A stretch of 64,000 nucleotides of DNA from Bacillota bacterium (GTDB lineage Bacteria; Bacillota; Clostridia; Peptostreptococcales; Anaerovoracaceae), in assembly GCA_017405645.1 (NCBI GenBank), contig JAFQZZ010000003.1, positions 62,001-126,000 on the forward strand, given 5' to 3'. A model generated the notes under the pieces. That model searched no databases. It was not told where the DNA came from and saw only the letters and a program-made list of their open reading frames with translations. Position numbers and translations under genes: made by a program. The first letter of the stretch is position 1, and each line of letters starts with the position of its first letter. Shown piece after piece: positions 26,203 through 33,895 of the stretch.

Positions 26203-28539
26203 ATGTCAAACCTGAGAAATGAGAATATACGGGAGCTGCCGACCATTCCCCTCCGGGGCGTGTCGGTGTTTCCGGGCAGCGTGACCCACTTCGACGTGGG
26301 CCGGGAAAAATCCATCAAGGCCCTGGAGATCGCCATGGTCAGCGAGCAGACGATCTTCCTGACGACCCAGAAGGACCCGGACGTGGACCAGCCCGGCCCC
26401 GATGATTACTACTCCATGGGCACCGTGGCGGAGATCAAGCAGATGCTGAGGATGCCCGGGGAGATCATGCGGGTGCTGGTGGAAGGCCGCAGCCGGGCCA
26501 GAATCACGGACATCCTGCAGGAAGGTCCCTACCTGAACTGCGAGGTGGAACTCTGCCCCGACGAATACACCAAGGAAGACGAAGCGGAGCTGGAGGCTTT
26601 AAGCCGTAGCCTGCTGGACGCGTTTGCGGAATACATCACCATGGAAGGAGCCTTCGGCCAGGAGATCCTGAGCACGGTGGATTCCATGACGGATCTTTCC
26701 GTGATGGCGGACTTCATCGGCGACAACGTGGGGTTCCGGCAGGAACAGAAACAGGAACTGCTGGAGTGCTGCGACGTCTGCCAGCGGGTGGAGATCCTGC
26801 TGGGCTTCCTGAACGAAGAGATCGAGATCGCCAAGATCGAGAACGATATCAGCCAGAAAGTCCGGGGACAGCTGAACAAGAGCCAGAAGGAATACTATCT
26901 CCGGGAACAGCTCAGGGTCATCCAGGAGGAACTGGGGCAGGAAGAGAACGTGGACGCGGAGGTGGAGAAGTACCTGAAGCAGCTGAAGGAACTGAACCTG
27001 CCGGAAGCGATCCACGAGAAGATCGAAAACGAGATCAATCGGCTGTACAAAGTGCAGCTGGCCTCTGCGGAGGGCGGCGTGATCCGGACCTATGCGGACT
27101 GGGTACTGGCCCTGCCGTGGAATACAGTGACCGAGGACAACATGGACCTGACCCGGGCGGAAAAGATCCTGGAAGAGGATCATTACGGCCTGGAAAAGGT
27201 GAAGGAGCGTATCCTGGAGTACCTGGCGGTAAAACAGCTGGCAGAAGGGCTGAAGGGCCCGATCCTCTGCCTGGTGGGCCCGCCGGGCGTCGGGAAGACC
27301 TCCGTGGCCAAGTCCGTGGCGAGGGCCATGGACCGGAACTTCGTCCGGATGAGCCTGGGCGGCGTGCGGGACGAAGCGGAGATCCGGGGTCACCGGAAGA
27401 CCTACATCGGCTCCATGCCGGGGCGGATCATTTCCGCCATCCGGGACGCGAAATCCGCCAACCCGGTCTTCCTCTTCGATGAAGTGGACAAGATTGGCGC
27501 GGACTACCGGGGAGACCCGGCTTCCGCCCTGCTGGAAGTGCTGGATCCGGAGCAGAACAAGGAATTTACGGACCACTTCCTGGAGGTGCCCTTCGACCTG
27601 TCCCGGGTGATGTTCATCACCACCGCCAATACCACCGAGACCATCCCGCGGCCCCTGCTGGACCGGATGGAGGTCATCGAGGTGTCCGGCTATACGGAAG
27701 AGGAAAAACTTCAGATCGCAAAAAAATACATCATTCCGAAGAAGATCAAGGAACACGGGATGACCCGGAAGCAGCTGAAGTTCTCCGAAGGCGCGCTGCG
27801 GGACATCATCAATTACTACACCCGGGAGTCCGGTGTGCGGAACATGGAGCGGGAAATCACTTCCGTCTGCCGCAAGGCCGCCCGGAAGATCGTCCAGGAC
27901 GACCAGACCGCGGTCTCTGTGACCAAGAAGAACCTGACGGATTTCCTGGGCAAGCACCGGTTCCTCTACGACAAGATCGAAAAAGAACCGGAAGTGGGTA
28001 TGGTCACCGGAATGGCCTGGACCCAGGTGGGCGGGGAAACCCTCACCATCGAGGCGTCCATCATGGACGGCACCGGGAAGATCTCCCTGACGGGACAGTT
28101 AGGCGACGTGATGCAGGAGTCCGCCAAGGCGGGGCTCAGCTACATCCGGACCCATGCGGTAGACCTGGGGATCGATCCGAACTTCTACAAGGAGAAGGAC
28201 GTTCACATCCACATCCCGGAAGGCGCCATCCCCAAGGACGGGCCTTCGGCCGGCATTTCCATGTGCACGTCGGTGGTTTCCGCCCTGACGAAGATCCCGG
28301 TGAGGAACGACCTGGCCATGACTGGGGAGATCACCCTGAGGGGCAAGGTGCTGCCCATTGGCGGCGTGAAGGAGAAGGTCCTGGCGGCCCACCGGGCCGG
28401 TATCAAGACCGTGATCCTGCCGAAGGAAAACGAGCGGGACATCGAGGAGATCCCCGAGAACGTCCGGAACGACCTGGAGTTCAAGCTGGTGGATACCGTG
28501 GACGAGGTGCTGGAACTGGCCCTGGTGCGGGACCGGTAA
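26203..28539 (+). CDS. lon: Lon protease (LonA type)
   Basis: 778 residues: an N-terminal substrate-binding domain, then AAA+ with Walker [10 protein letters not shown] near 360 and Walker [12 protein letters not shown]. The C-terminal Ser-Lys peptidase has Ser in PKDGPSAGI (about 682) and Lys in [14 protein letters not shown] (about 725). No membrane segments are present, so it is LonA and not LonB. The start at 26203 has AGGAG 8 nt upstream; an in-frame GTG at 26194 lies inside the clpX end. In many Firmicutes engB follows lon directly; here 8 kb lie between them. Confidence 0.96.
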   Translation: MSNLRNENIRELPTIPLRGVSVFPGSVTHFDVGREKSIKALEIAMVSEQTIFLTTQKDPDVDQPGPDDYYSMGTVAEIKQMLRMPGEIMRVLVEGRSRARITDILQEGPYLNCEVELCPDEYTKEDEAELEALSRSLLDAFAEYITMEGAFGQEILSTVDSMTDLSVMADFIGDNVGFRQEQKQELLECCDVCQRVEILLGFLNEEIEIAKIENDISQKVRGQLNKSQKEYYLREQLRVIQEELGQEENVDAEVEKYLKQLKELNLPEAIHEKIENEINRLYKVQLASAEGGVIRTYADWVLALPWNTVTEDNMDLTRAEKILEEDHYGLEKVKERILEYLAVKQLAEGLKGPILCLVGPPGVGKTSVAKSVARAMDRNFVRMSLGGVRDEAEIRGHRKTYIGSMPGRIISAIRDAKSANPVFLFDEVDKIGADYRGDPASALLEVLDPEQNKEFTDHFLEVPFDLSRVMFITTANTTETIPRPLLDRMEVIEVSGYTEEEKLQIAKKYIIPKKIKEHGMTRKQLKFSEGALRDIINYYTRESGVRNMEREITSVCRKAARKIVQDDQTAVSVTKKNLTDFLGKHRFLYDKIEKEPEVGMVTGMAWTQVGGETLTIEASIMDGTGKISLTGQLGDVMQESAKAGLSYIRTHAVDLGIDPNFYKEKDVHIHIPEGAIPKDGPSAGISMCTSVVSALTKIPVRNDLAMTGEITLRGKVLPIGGVKEKVLAAHRAGIKTVILPKENERDIEEIPENVRNDLEFKLVDTVDEVLELALVRDR

Positions 28540-28555
28540 AGTTGGCCGTCAAAGG

Positions 28556-28584
28556 TGGACAGGAGAACTGCCGGATGGTATAAT
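28556..28584 (+). promoter_or_regulatory. Promoter of a mini transcription unit
   Basis: TGGACA (28556-28561), a 17-nt spacer and TATAAT (28579-28584), also with TGG directly before the -10. It lies in the gap after lon. Confidence 0.7.
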
Positions 28585-28608
28585 ATTGTGAAGAGGGGGT
28601 TGACTGAG

Positions 28609-28677
28609 ATGAGAAGACCTGCCGGAATCACAGGACAAGTTTATTATGATACCTTGATCACGGAAATCAGGGGCTGA
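28609..28677 (+). CDS. Putative 22-residue peptide
   Basis: An ATG reads 22 codons to TGA ([20 protein letters not shown], then RG). Upstream AGAGGGGG is 9 nt from the ATG. The reading frame lies wholly between a strong promoter (28556-28584) and a strong terminator (28685-28717), so a transcript of about 127 nt is predicted. No homolog is known to me, and the peptide shows no clear membrane segment. The RNA could instead be a noncoding small RNA. Translation is inference. Confidence 0.4.
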   Translation: MRRPAGITGQVYYDTLITEIRG

Positions 28678-28684
28678 ATTTGTG

Positions 28685-28717
28685 CGGCGTGAAACACATT
28701 GTTTCGCGCCGTTTTTT
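28685..28717 (+). terminator. Terminator of the mini transcription unit
   Basis: An 11-bp stem, CGGCGTGAAAC/GTTTCGCGCCG (one G-U pair), a 5-nt loop and six T residues. Confidence 0.88.
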
Positions 28718-28862
28718 AGTTGAGCTGGAAGCTTGGAGCAATGAGCTAGAAGCCGGAAGCCTGGGGATGAACACTTGCCTTCCCCCCGGAGGGAAGGTGT
28801 CAGCCGCAGGCTGACGGATGAGGGGATTCTTCAATCTCCCATCTCCAGTCTTCAATCTCAAA
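28718..28862. repeat. Noncoding stretch made of dispersed repeats
   Basis: The gap before the first island SLH gene holds no gene. It contains imperfect direct repeats around GAGCTGGAAGCTTGGAGC and GAGCTAGAAGCCGGAAGCC (28722-28763). Next come a palindromic repeat copy (28777-28825, inverted relative to two downstream copies) and short AATCTCC-like units (28830-28860). Confidence 0.7.
28777..28825 (-). repeat. Palindromic dispersed repeat, copy 1
   Basis: Two hairpins in a row: CCTTCCC-type GGAGGG arms and GTCAGCC/GGCTGAC. The reverse complement matches copies at 32185-32232 and 33036-33082. Such paired-hairpin repeats are common between genes in Clostridia. Confidence 0.75.
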
Positions 28863-28878
28863 AGGAGGGATTCTGACA

Positions 28879-30657
28879 ATGAAACGAAGAAGGAAACTGT
28901 TTTCAATCTTACTGTCCCTGGCGCTGGTGGCGGGCATGATCCCGGCGTTCACCGTGCCTGCCCAAGCGGATGACGAGACGATTGCCCACATAGGCAATAC
29001 GGTTGTATACCGCAGCGATCTGGATAAAAACGGGATGGCTTATGGGGACGGATGGGAACTGCAGACGGACAATACTCTGCATCCGGGCGGATACTATAAA
29101 TCGCAGTATTTTATACTCCGTTTAAACAACTATTCCGGAGGCCCGATTATTATCACGGGTCAGGATCTGCTGGATATTACGATCGTTGCGGACGGCGACA
29201 ATTATATCCGGGGAAGCGGATTGGACGATGGTATCATTGCCAGCCCCATGAACAGCGGCTATTGCTCGATGGATTTTTACGTCAAAGCGGGATCCTCCAT
29301 CAATATCGATAATGTATTTAACGGTATTCGTATAGTTCATCCAACAGCGAACATACACTTATATGGCCAGGATTGCGAAACATCTCAGATCAACATTGAT
29401 TCGCGTGGGTATGGTATACACATTCATAAAGGTTGGGACACAAGCGTCGCAGAGGATGTGGAAGACAGAGGTGTCCTGACTTTTAACAATATCTTTTTGG
29501 ATGCCTATGCGTCGAACCAATGTCTGTCTGTTTATCAAATACAAGTAGCAAATAATGAATGTGCCAGCATTCTTTTGAGTGGAAAGACCAGCAATAGTTT
29601 TTATTTCGATCCGGAATTGATGAGGATGACTGTTGGAGACTTTGGTTCAACTCATCTTGAAATCAGACCTATCGAATACCATCCTTACCAACCGGAAACC
29701 CGCACCGTCACCATCGAAAACGGCACAGCAGACCCATCCGAGGCTACAGCCGGGCAGACCGTGACCATCAAATACAAAGCCCAAAACGTCTTTAGTGGTG
29801 CCAATTCTGTCTTTGATCACTGGGAAGTGATCTCCGGCAATGTGACGCTGGCGGATCCGACCAGTAAGACCACGACATTTACAATGCCGGATAAGGACGT
29901 CATAATCAAGGCTGTGACCATCTCGAGGTACCATGCGGTCACAGTGGAGGGCGGCACAGCAGACGTTTCCGAGGCTGTGCCCTACGCGGAAGTGACCGTC
30001 ACCGCCAGTACGCCCCCCGCAGGCAAGACCTTCGACCATTGGACGGTGGTCTCCGGCGGCGTGACCCTGAAGGACGAGACCAGCGCCACCACCTCCTTTG
30101 TCATGGGCAGCGAAGATGTGAGCATCCGGGCGGTGTGGAAGGATGACACCAGCGCATTGACCAACCCCTTCGTGGACGTGCATAAAACCGACGAGTATTA
30201 CGATGCGGTCCTCTGGGCGTACTATCATGATCCTTTTATCACCAACGGAATCGATGCTACGCATTTCGGACCGATGAATACGGTGAAGCGCTGTGAATCC
30301 GTGACCTTCCTGTGGAGAGCCATGGGCTGTCCGGAGCCTTCTTCCTACACGAATCCTTTCAAGGACGTGAAGAGCACGGACTACTTCTACAAACCGGTGC
30401 TGTGGGCGGTGGAAAAGGGCATCACCAACGGGACCACGGCCACCACCTTTGCGCCGAACGACACCCTGACCACGGCCCACATGATCACCTTCCTGTACCG
30501 GACAAAGAATCCGGGTAAAGATGGCTGGTATAACGTGGCGGCGAATTGGGCCGGAACCGGCTACGGCGGCAAGCCCTTCGGAGTGAACACGGCAGTGAAC
30601 AACACCACCGACTGCCCGAGAGCGTATGTGGTGATGTTCCTTCAGAAGGCAAGATAA
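28879..30657 (+). CDS. Secreted SLH protein with InlB-like repeats
   Basis: 592 residues. Signal peptide 1-30 (ends VPAQA). Residues ~35-270 form a region rich in short beta-strands, Asn and Asp, with no family recognised. Two related ~70-residue modules (about 275-352 and 354-424) each contain GGTAD or NGTAD, FDHW and V(S/T)GxVTL, resembling divergent InlB B-repeat/Flg_new folds. C-terminal SLH repeats follow (about 430-592; NPFVDVHKTDEYYDAVLWA, NGTTATTFAPNDTLTTA). The last SLH repeat is degenerate and nearly identical to that of the next protein. The stretch around 29100-29650 is visibly poorer in GC than the neighbours, suggesting an acquired domain. AGGAGGG supports the start. Confidence 0.82.
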   Translation: MKRRRKLFSILLSLALVAGMIPAFTVPAQADDETIAHIGNTVVYRSDLDKNGMAYGDGWELQTDNTLHPGGYYKSQYFILRLNNYSGGPIIITGQDLLDITIVADGDNYIRGSGLDDGIIASPMNSGYCSMDFYVKAGSSINIDNVFNGIRIVHPTANIHLYGQDCETSQINIDSRGYGIHIHKGWDTSVAEDVEDRGVLTFNNIFLDAYASNQCLSVYQIQVANNECASILLSGKTSNSFYFDPELMRMTVGDFGSTHLEIRPIEYHPYQPETRTVTIENGTADPSEATAGQTVTIKYKAQNVFSGANSVFDHWEVISGNVTLADPTSKTTTFTMPDKDVIIKAVTISRYHAVTVEGGTADVSEAVPYAEVTVTASTPPAGKTFDHWTVVSGGVTLKDETSATTSFVMGSEDVSIRAVWKDDTSALTNPFVDVHKTDEYYDAVLWAYYHDPFITNGIDATHFGPMNTVKRCESVTFLWRAMGCPEPSSYTNPFKDVKSTDYFYKPVLWAVEKGITNGTTATTFAPNDTLTTAHMITFLYRTKNPGKDGWYNVAANWAGTGYGGKPFGVNTAVNNTTDCPRAYVVMFLQKAR

Positions 30658-30711
30658 CAACGACGAACAATGCCTGCAAAGAAGGAAAGACTGTATTATG
30701 GACGGATAACA

Positions 30712-30720
30712 TGATATAAT
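30712..30720 (+). promoter_or_regulatory. Extended -10 promoter of the SH3/SLH gene
   Basis: TGA TATAAT, 44 nt upstream of the start, with the same layout as the promoter at 5841-5849. Confidence 0.5.
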
Positions 30721-30763
30721 GGCAGACAAAGGGGGATCAACCGAAAAGAGAGGGGAGTTCAAG

Positions 30764-32182
30764 ATGAAAAGAATGGCAAAAATAATGGGGATACTGTTGT
30801 TTTCGATCGTGCTCAGTCTGGCGATGTTCAGCGTTTCCTTTGCGGATGGTTTGAAGATCACGGATCAGACCCCTGAAAAGTACAGTTTTAATGCCAATGT
30901 AAACGCCAGTTATGTTTTGCATGTAACCGTGGAGGGAGAACCGGATCACTATCAGTGGTATCGGAATAAAGGCTACGGTTTTACGTTCATACCCGGAGCA
31001 AATTCTAGATTCTATGAAATATTTGACCCGGATGTCTCCTATGACGGGTATCAGTATAAATGTGAAATATCCAAAGGGAGCGAGACGATCGAATCCAAGG
31101 TCATCACTCTCGTGCTGGAGAAACGAATCATTTCCGACTTCAGCGTGATGAACAACGGGTTTCCGTCCGTCGGGGGTACATATGAGTCTGATCTGCTGGT
31201 CGAAGCCGGGATCCAGGCAACGATCCAGGATGCCTATTTCCGGATAGACGGAAAAAACGTTACCGGAAATGTCATGCAAAAGACGGATCATCCCCAGTAT
31301 TATGTCCGGCTGAAAGCCGAAGAGGGATTTGCTTTCAAGGATGGCCTAGTGGTGACCCATTGGCCCGGGAAAGCAAAATGTACGCATGTAAAGAGAATAA
31401 GCGAGGATGAAATCGAATGCGTCTGGGACTTCATGGTGGATGAGGACGGTCATTTGACGGCGATTGATGCGATGTATGAAAACGCGCCCACCCACCTGGT
31501 CGTTCCGAACGCCGTGAATGTCCGCAGCGGTCCGGGGACGGAGAACTCCCGGATCGGCGGAGTGATGGGCGGCACCGGCGTGGAGGTCCTGGAGACCCAG
31601 GGCGAATGGTCGAAGATCGTGTACGGGTCGGGCTACGGCTGGATCCAGAGCCAGTATCTGGAACCCCTTGGCGGCAAGGAACTGGAGAATCCCTTTGTGG
31701 ACGTGTTCAAGAGCGACGAATACTATGATGCAGTGCTCTGGGCGTATTACGCAACGCCTCAGATCACCAACGGGATCGACGATACTCATTTCGGCCCGAA
31801 GAAAACCGTAACGAGAGGCCAGTGCGCGGCCTTCCTGTGGCGGGCCATGGGCTGCCCGGAGCCGAAATCCACCTACAATCCCTTCGTGGATGTTCCGACG
31901 TGGCAGTACTACTACAAGCCCATCCTCTGGGCAGTGGAGAACGGGATCACAAAGGGCACCGACACCACCCATTTCTCCCCGGATCAGACCCTGACTACCG
32001 CCCATATCATTACCTTTCTGTATCGGACAAAGAATCCGGGTAAAGACGGCTGGTATGACGTGGCGGCGAACTGGGCTGGGACCGGATACGGCGGCAAGCC
32101 TTTTGGCGTGAATACGAAGGTGAACGACACCACCGACTGCCCGAGAGCGTACGTGGTCATGTTCCTGCAGAAGGCGAAGTAA
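30764..32182 (+). CDS. Secreted protein with SH3 and SLH domains
   Basis: 472 residues. Signal peptide about 1-27 (ends VSFA). Residues ~28-110 look like an Ig-like beta domain (YQWYRNKGYGFTFIPGAN, YQYKCEISKGSETIES). Residues ~245-303 are a bacterial SH3 domain (VNVRSGPGTENSRIGGV, GEWSKIVYGSGYGWIQSQYL), a fold that binds cell-wall peptides. The C-terminal SLH block (about 308-472) is close to that of the preceding protein. The start at 30764 has GAGGGGAG upstream. A role in wall binding or sensing is plausible; no enzyme motif was seen. Confidence 0.82.
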   Translation: MKRMAKIMGILLFSIVLSLAMFSVSFADGLKITDQTPEKYSFNANVNASYVLHVTVEGEPDHYQWYRNKGYGFTFIPGANSRFYEIFDPDVSYDGYQYKCEISKGSETIESKVITLVLEKRIISDFSVMNNGFPSVGGTYESDLLVEAGIQATIQDAYFRIDGKNVTGNVMQKTDHPQYYVRLKAEEGFAFKDGLVVTHWPGKAKCTHVKRISEDEIECVWDFMVDEDGHLTAIDAMYENAPTHLVVPNAVNVRSGPGTENSRIGGVMGGTGVEVLETQGEWSKIVYGSGYGWIQSQYLEPLGGKELENPFVDVFKSDEYYDAVLWAYYATPQITNGIDDTHFGPKKTVTRGQCAAFLWRAMGCPEPKSTYNPFVDVPTWQYYYKPILWAVENGITKGTDTTHFSPDQTLTTAHIITFLYRTKNPGKDGWYDVAANWAGTGYGGKPFGVNTKVNDTTDCPRAYVVMFLQKAK

Positions 32183-32184
32183 GA

Positions 32185-32232
32185 CCCCTCTCCGTCAGCT
32201 TCGCAGACACCTCTCCCCAGAGGGGAGAGGCA
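32185..32232 (+). repeat. Palindromic dispersed repeat, copy 2
   Basis: CCCCTCTCCGTCAGC followed by the CCTCTCCCC/GGGGAGAGG hairpin. It directly follows the SLH gene stop and precedes its terminator. Confidence 0.8.
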
Positions 32233-32255
32233 AGAATATGCTTGTAATAGAGCAA

Positions 32256-32288
32256 CCCTGCCGGCATCGAGCCGGCGGGGTTTTTTTT
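32256..32288 (+). terminator. Terminator after the SH3/SLH gene
   Basis: A 10-bp stem, CCCTGCCGGC/GCCGGCGGGG, with a 5-nt loop and eight T residues. A near-identical hairpin occurs at 33107-33140. Confidence 0.9.
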
Positions 32289-32309
32289 CAAAAAGAATGC
32301 AAAATATAG

Positions 32310-32346
32310 TTGACATTTCTAAAAATGCAATGTATACTTTACATTG
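32310..32346 (+). promoter_or_regulatory. Promoter and palindromic operator of the XRE gene
   Basis: TTGACA (32310-32315), a 17-nt spacer and TATACT (32333-32338). The perfect inverted repeat CAATGTA-N5-TACATTG (32328-32346) overlaps the -10. This suggests autorepression by the downstream helix-turn-helix protein. Confidence 0.75.
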
Positions 32347-32362
32347 TAAAGGAGATCATCCA

Positions 32363-32572
32363 ATGGCAAAGAACGAGAAAATGAAACAGTGCCGGAAGGC
32401 GGCCGGGATGTCGCAGACGGATCTGGCAAAGGCCGCGGACGTGACACGGCAGACCATCGGCCTGATCGAAAGCGGGGAGTTCAACCCCTCCGTCAGTCTG
32501 TGCATTCGGATCTGCAAGGCGCTTCACGTTACGCTGAATGATTTATTCTGGGAGGAAGAAGAAAATGAGTAA
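32363..32572 (+). CDS. XRE-family helix-turn-helix regulator
   Basis: 69 residues, almost entirely one HTH domain (MKQCRKAAGMSQTDLAKAADVTRQTIGLIESGEFNPSVSL). It resembles small Cro/CI-like regulators (YozG/YgzD type) that pair with membrane proteins. The start at 32363 has AAAGGAG 8 nt upstream. It overlaps the following membrane-protein gene by 8 nt. The likely operator is the palindrome at 32328-32346. Confidence 0.88.
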   Translation: MAKNEKMKQCRKAAGMSQTDLAKAADVTRQTIGLIESGEFNPSVSLCIRICKALHVTLNDLFWEEEENE

Positions 32573-33035
32573 GTGGAAAAATAATCTGGACGAAATGCAG
32601 GAACAGAAACTGCAGAGAATCGAATCCGGCGGGTTCTGGATCGCCTACTGGGGACTGCTGGCGGTCATGGCGTTCCACCTGTTCCGGGGTGGGATCGAAG
32701 CCGGGGCAGCGATGCTGCCGGAATGGGCGCTGTTCATGTTCCTGTCCGTATACATCGTGGTGCGGTGTCTCAGAGGCGGAATCTGGGACCGGCGGCTCAA
32801 GGCCAACTTCAAGACAAATCTGATCGTCTCCCTTATCGCGGGCGGCGCCATGTTCCTGTTCAACACCATCCTGTTCTGGAAGCGGTTCCCGGATATGCCC
32901 GGCGGCGCGGTGGCCGGAGGGGCTGTCGCCGGCATCTTTACGGCGGTGCTGTGCCTGGTGATCCTGAGCCTGTGCGCGTCCCTGCTGAAGAGAAAGCGGC
33001 GGAAACTGGAGGAAGAGCCGGAAGACGATGAATGA
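32565..33035 (+). CDS. Small membrane protein paired with the XRE regulator
   Basis: 156 residues. A charged N-terminus (SKWKNNLDEMQEQKLQRIESGGFWIAY is split here by its first helix) is followed by about four membrane segments (about residues 22-40, 50-68, 85-105 and 115-140) and a basic/acidic tail. It resembles the DUF6773-type proteins often encoded next to XRE regulators; this is from memory and not verified. The function is unknown. The start at 32565 has GGAGGAAG upstream and overlaps the XRE stop. Confidence 0.75.
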   Translation: MSKWKNNLDEMQEQKLQRIESGGFWIAYWGLLAVMAFHLFRGGIEAGAAMLPEWALFMFLSVYIVVRCLRGGIWDRRLKANFKTNLIVSLIAGGAMFLFNTILFWKRFPDMPGGAVAGGAVAGIFTAVLCLVILSLCASLLKRKRRKLEEEPEDDE

Positions 33036-33082
33036 CCCCTCTCCGTCAGCTTCGCTGACACCTCTCCCCGGAGGGGAGAGGC
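33036..33082 (+). repeat. Palindromic dispersed repeat, copy 3
   Basis: Same orientation and nearly the same sequence as copy 2, again right after a stop codon and before a CCCTGCCGGC terminator. Confidence 0.8.
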
Positions 33083-33106
33083 AAGAGTATACTGTTGACA
33101 GATCGG

Positions 33107-33141
33107 CCCTGCCGGCATCCAGCCGGCGGGGCTCTTTTCTT
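33107..33141 (+). terminator. Terminator after the XRE/membrane-protein operon
   Basis: The arms CCCTGCCGGC/GCCGGCGGGG are identical to those at 32256-32280, followed by a T-rich tail interrupted by C residues. Confidence 0.82.
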
Positions 33142-33196
33142 CCAATCTTTAATCTTCAGTCTCCCATCTTCAATCTCCAATCTCCCATCTCCAATC
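33141..33196. repeat. AATCTCC-type short tandem repeat tract
   Basis: About seven imperfect 7-8-nt units of the CAATCTC / CCATCTC / CAGTCTC type. They end directly at the -35 of the next promoter. Related tracts lie at 28830-28860 and, on the other strand, 50901-50933. Confidence 0.7.
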
Positions 33197-33225
33197 TTGA
33201 CTTTTCCGGCGGGGTCAAGTATGAT
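33197..33225 (+). promoter_or_regulatory. Promoter of the TMEM175/MORN-AAA operon
   Basis: TTGACT (33197-33202), a 17-nt spacer and TATGAT (33220-33225). Confidence 0.65.
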
Positions 33226-33261
33226 TTTTGTACGAGAACAAGAAGAAGGGAACGATTGAAC

Positions 33262-33885
33262 ATGATCAATAAAGACAGACTGCTGGCGATTACCGACGGG
33301 ATCGTGGCCATCGCCGCCACCATCATGGTCCTGCAGCTGACCATCCCGGAGAAAGCCGGTTTTGCCGCCGTTGCGGCCCAGTGGCCGGTCATGCTGGCTT
33401 ACATCATCAGCTTCCTGCAGATCTTCCTGGCCTGGCACGAGCACCATGACAGCGTGGCGCCGGCGGAATGGATCAACCACCGAATCTTCCTGGTGAACTG
33501 CGCCTGGCTGTTCTTCATCACCCTGCTGCCTTTCGTGACAGCCATCGTGGGGAGATCGCCGGATGACAGGGCTTCCATGCTTTTATACATCGGCGTGCTG
33601 TTCCTGGTGCAGCTGGTCATCAGCATCGAAAGCCGGATGATCGTGAATCTCAACAACTGCACCATCGTGGATGCCCCGGTGATCCGTCAGATCCGGATCA
33701 TCAGTTTTGCCGGATATGCCGCGGCGGCGGTGTGCGCGCTGATCCATCCCTTCAGCAGCTTCATCATCATCCTGATCCTCACCGCGGCCGAGATCATCGT
33801 TATGTGCAGATATGACGGCAGGGTCACGGCAAAGATCAAAAAAAGACGGGCAGAACAGAAGACCGAAAACAATCAGGCAGAATAG
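33262..33885 (+). CDS. TMEM175-like (DUF1211) membrane channel protein
   Basis: 207 residues with about six membrane segments. The first helix contains RLLAITDGIVAIAATIMVLQL, the DUF1211/TMEM175 signature region, although the usual F-S-D reads I-T-D. HEHHDS and a basic C-terminal tail follow. Bacterial TMEM175 proteins are K+-permeable tetrameric channels, so K+ or a similar cation is the likely substrate. The start at 33262 has AAGGGA 10 nt upstream. The MORN-AAA gene begins 10 nt after its stop, so the two should be one operon. Confidence 0.82.
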   Translation: MINKDRLLAITDGIVAIAATIMVLQLTIPEKAGFAAVAAQWPVMLAYIISFLQIFLAWHEHHDSVAPAEWINHRIFLVNCAWLFFITLLPFVTAIVGRSPDDRASMLLYIGVLFLVQLVISIESRMIVNLNNCTIVDAPVIRQIRIISFAGYAAAAVCALIHPFSSFIIILILTAAEIIVMCRYDGRVTAKIKKRRAEQKTENNQAE

Positions 33886-33895
33886 GAGAAGACTC

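Noticed and set aside
33141..33196. CRISPR-like array
   Set aside because: The units are only 7-8 nt, imperfect, with no spacers of constant length and no cas genes nearby.
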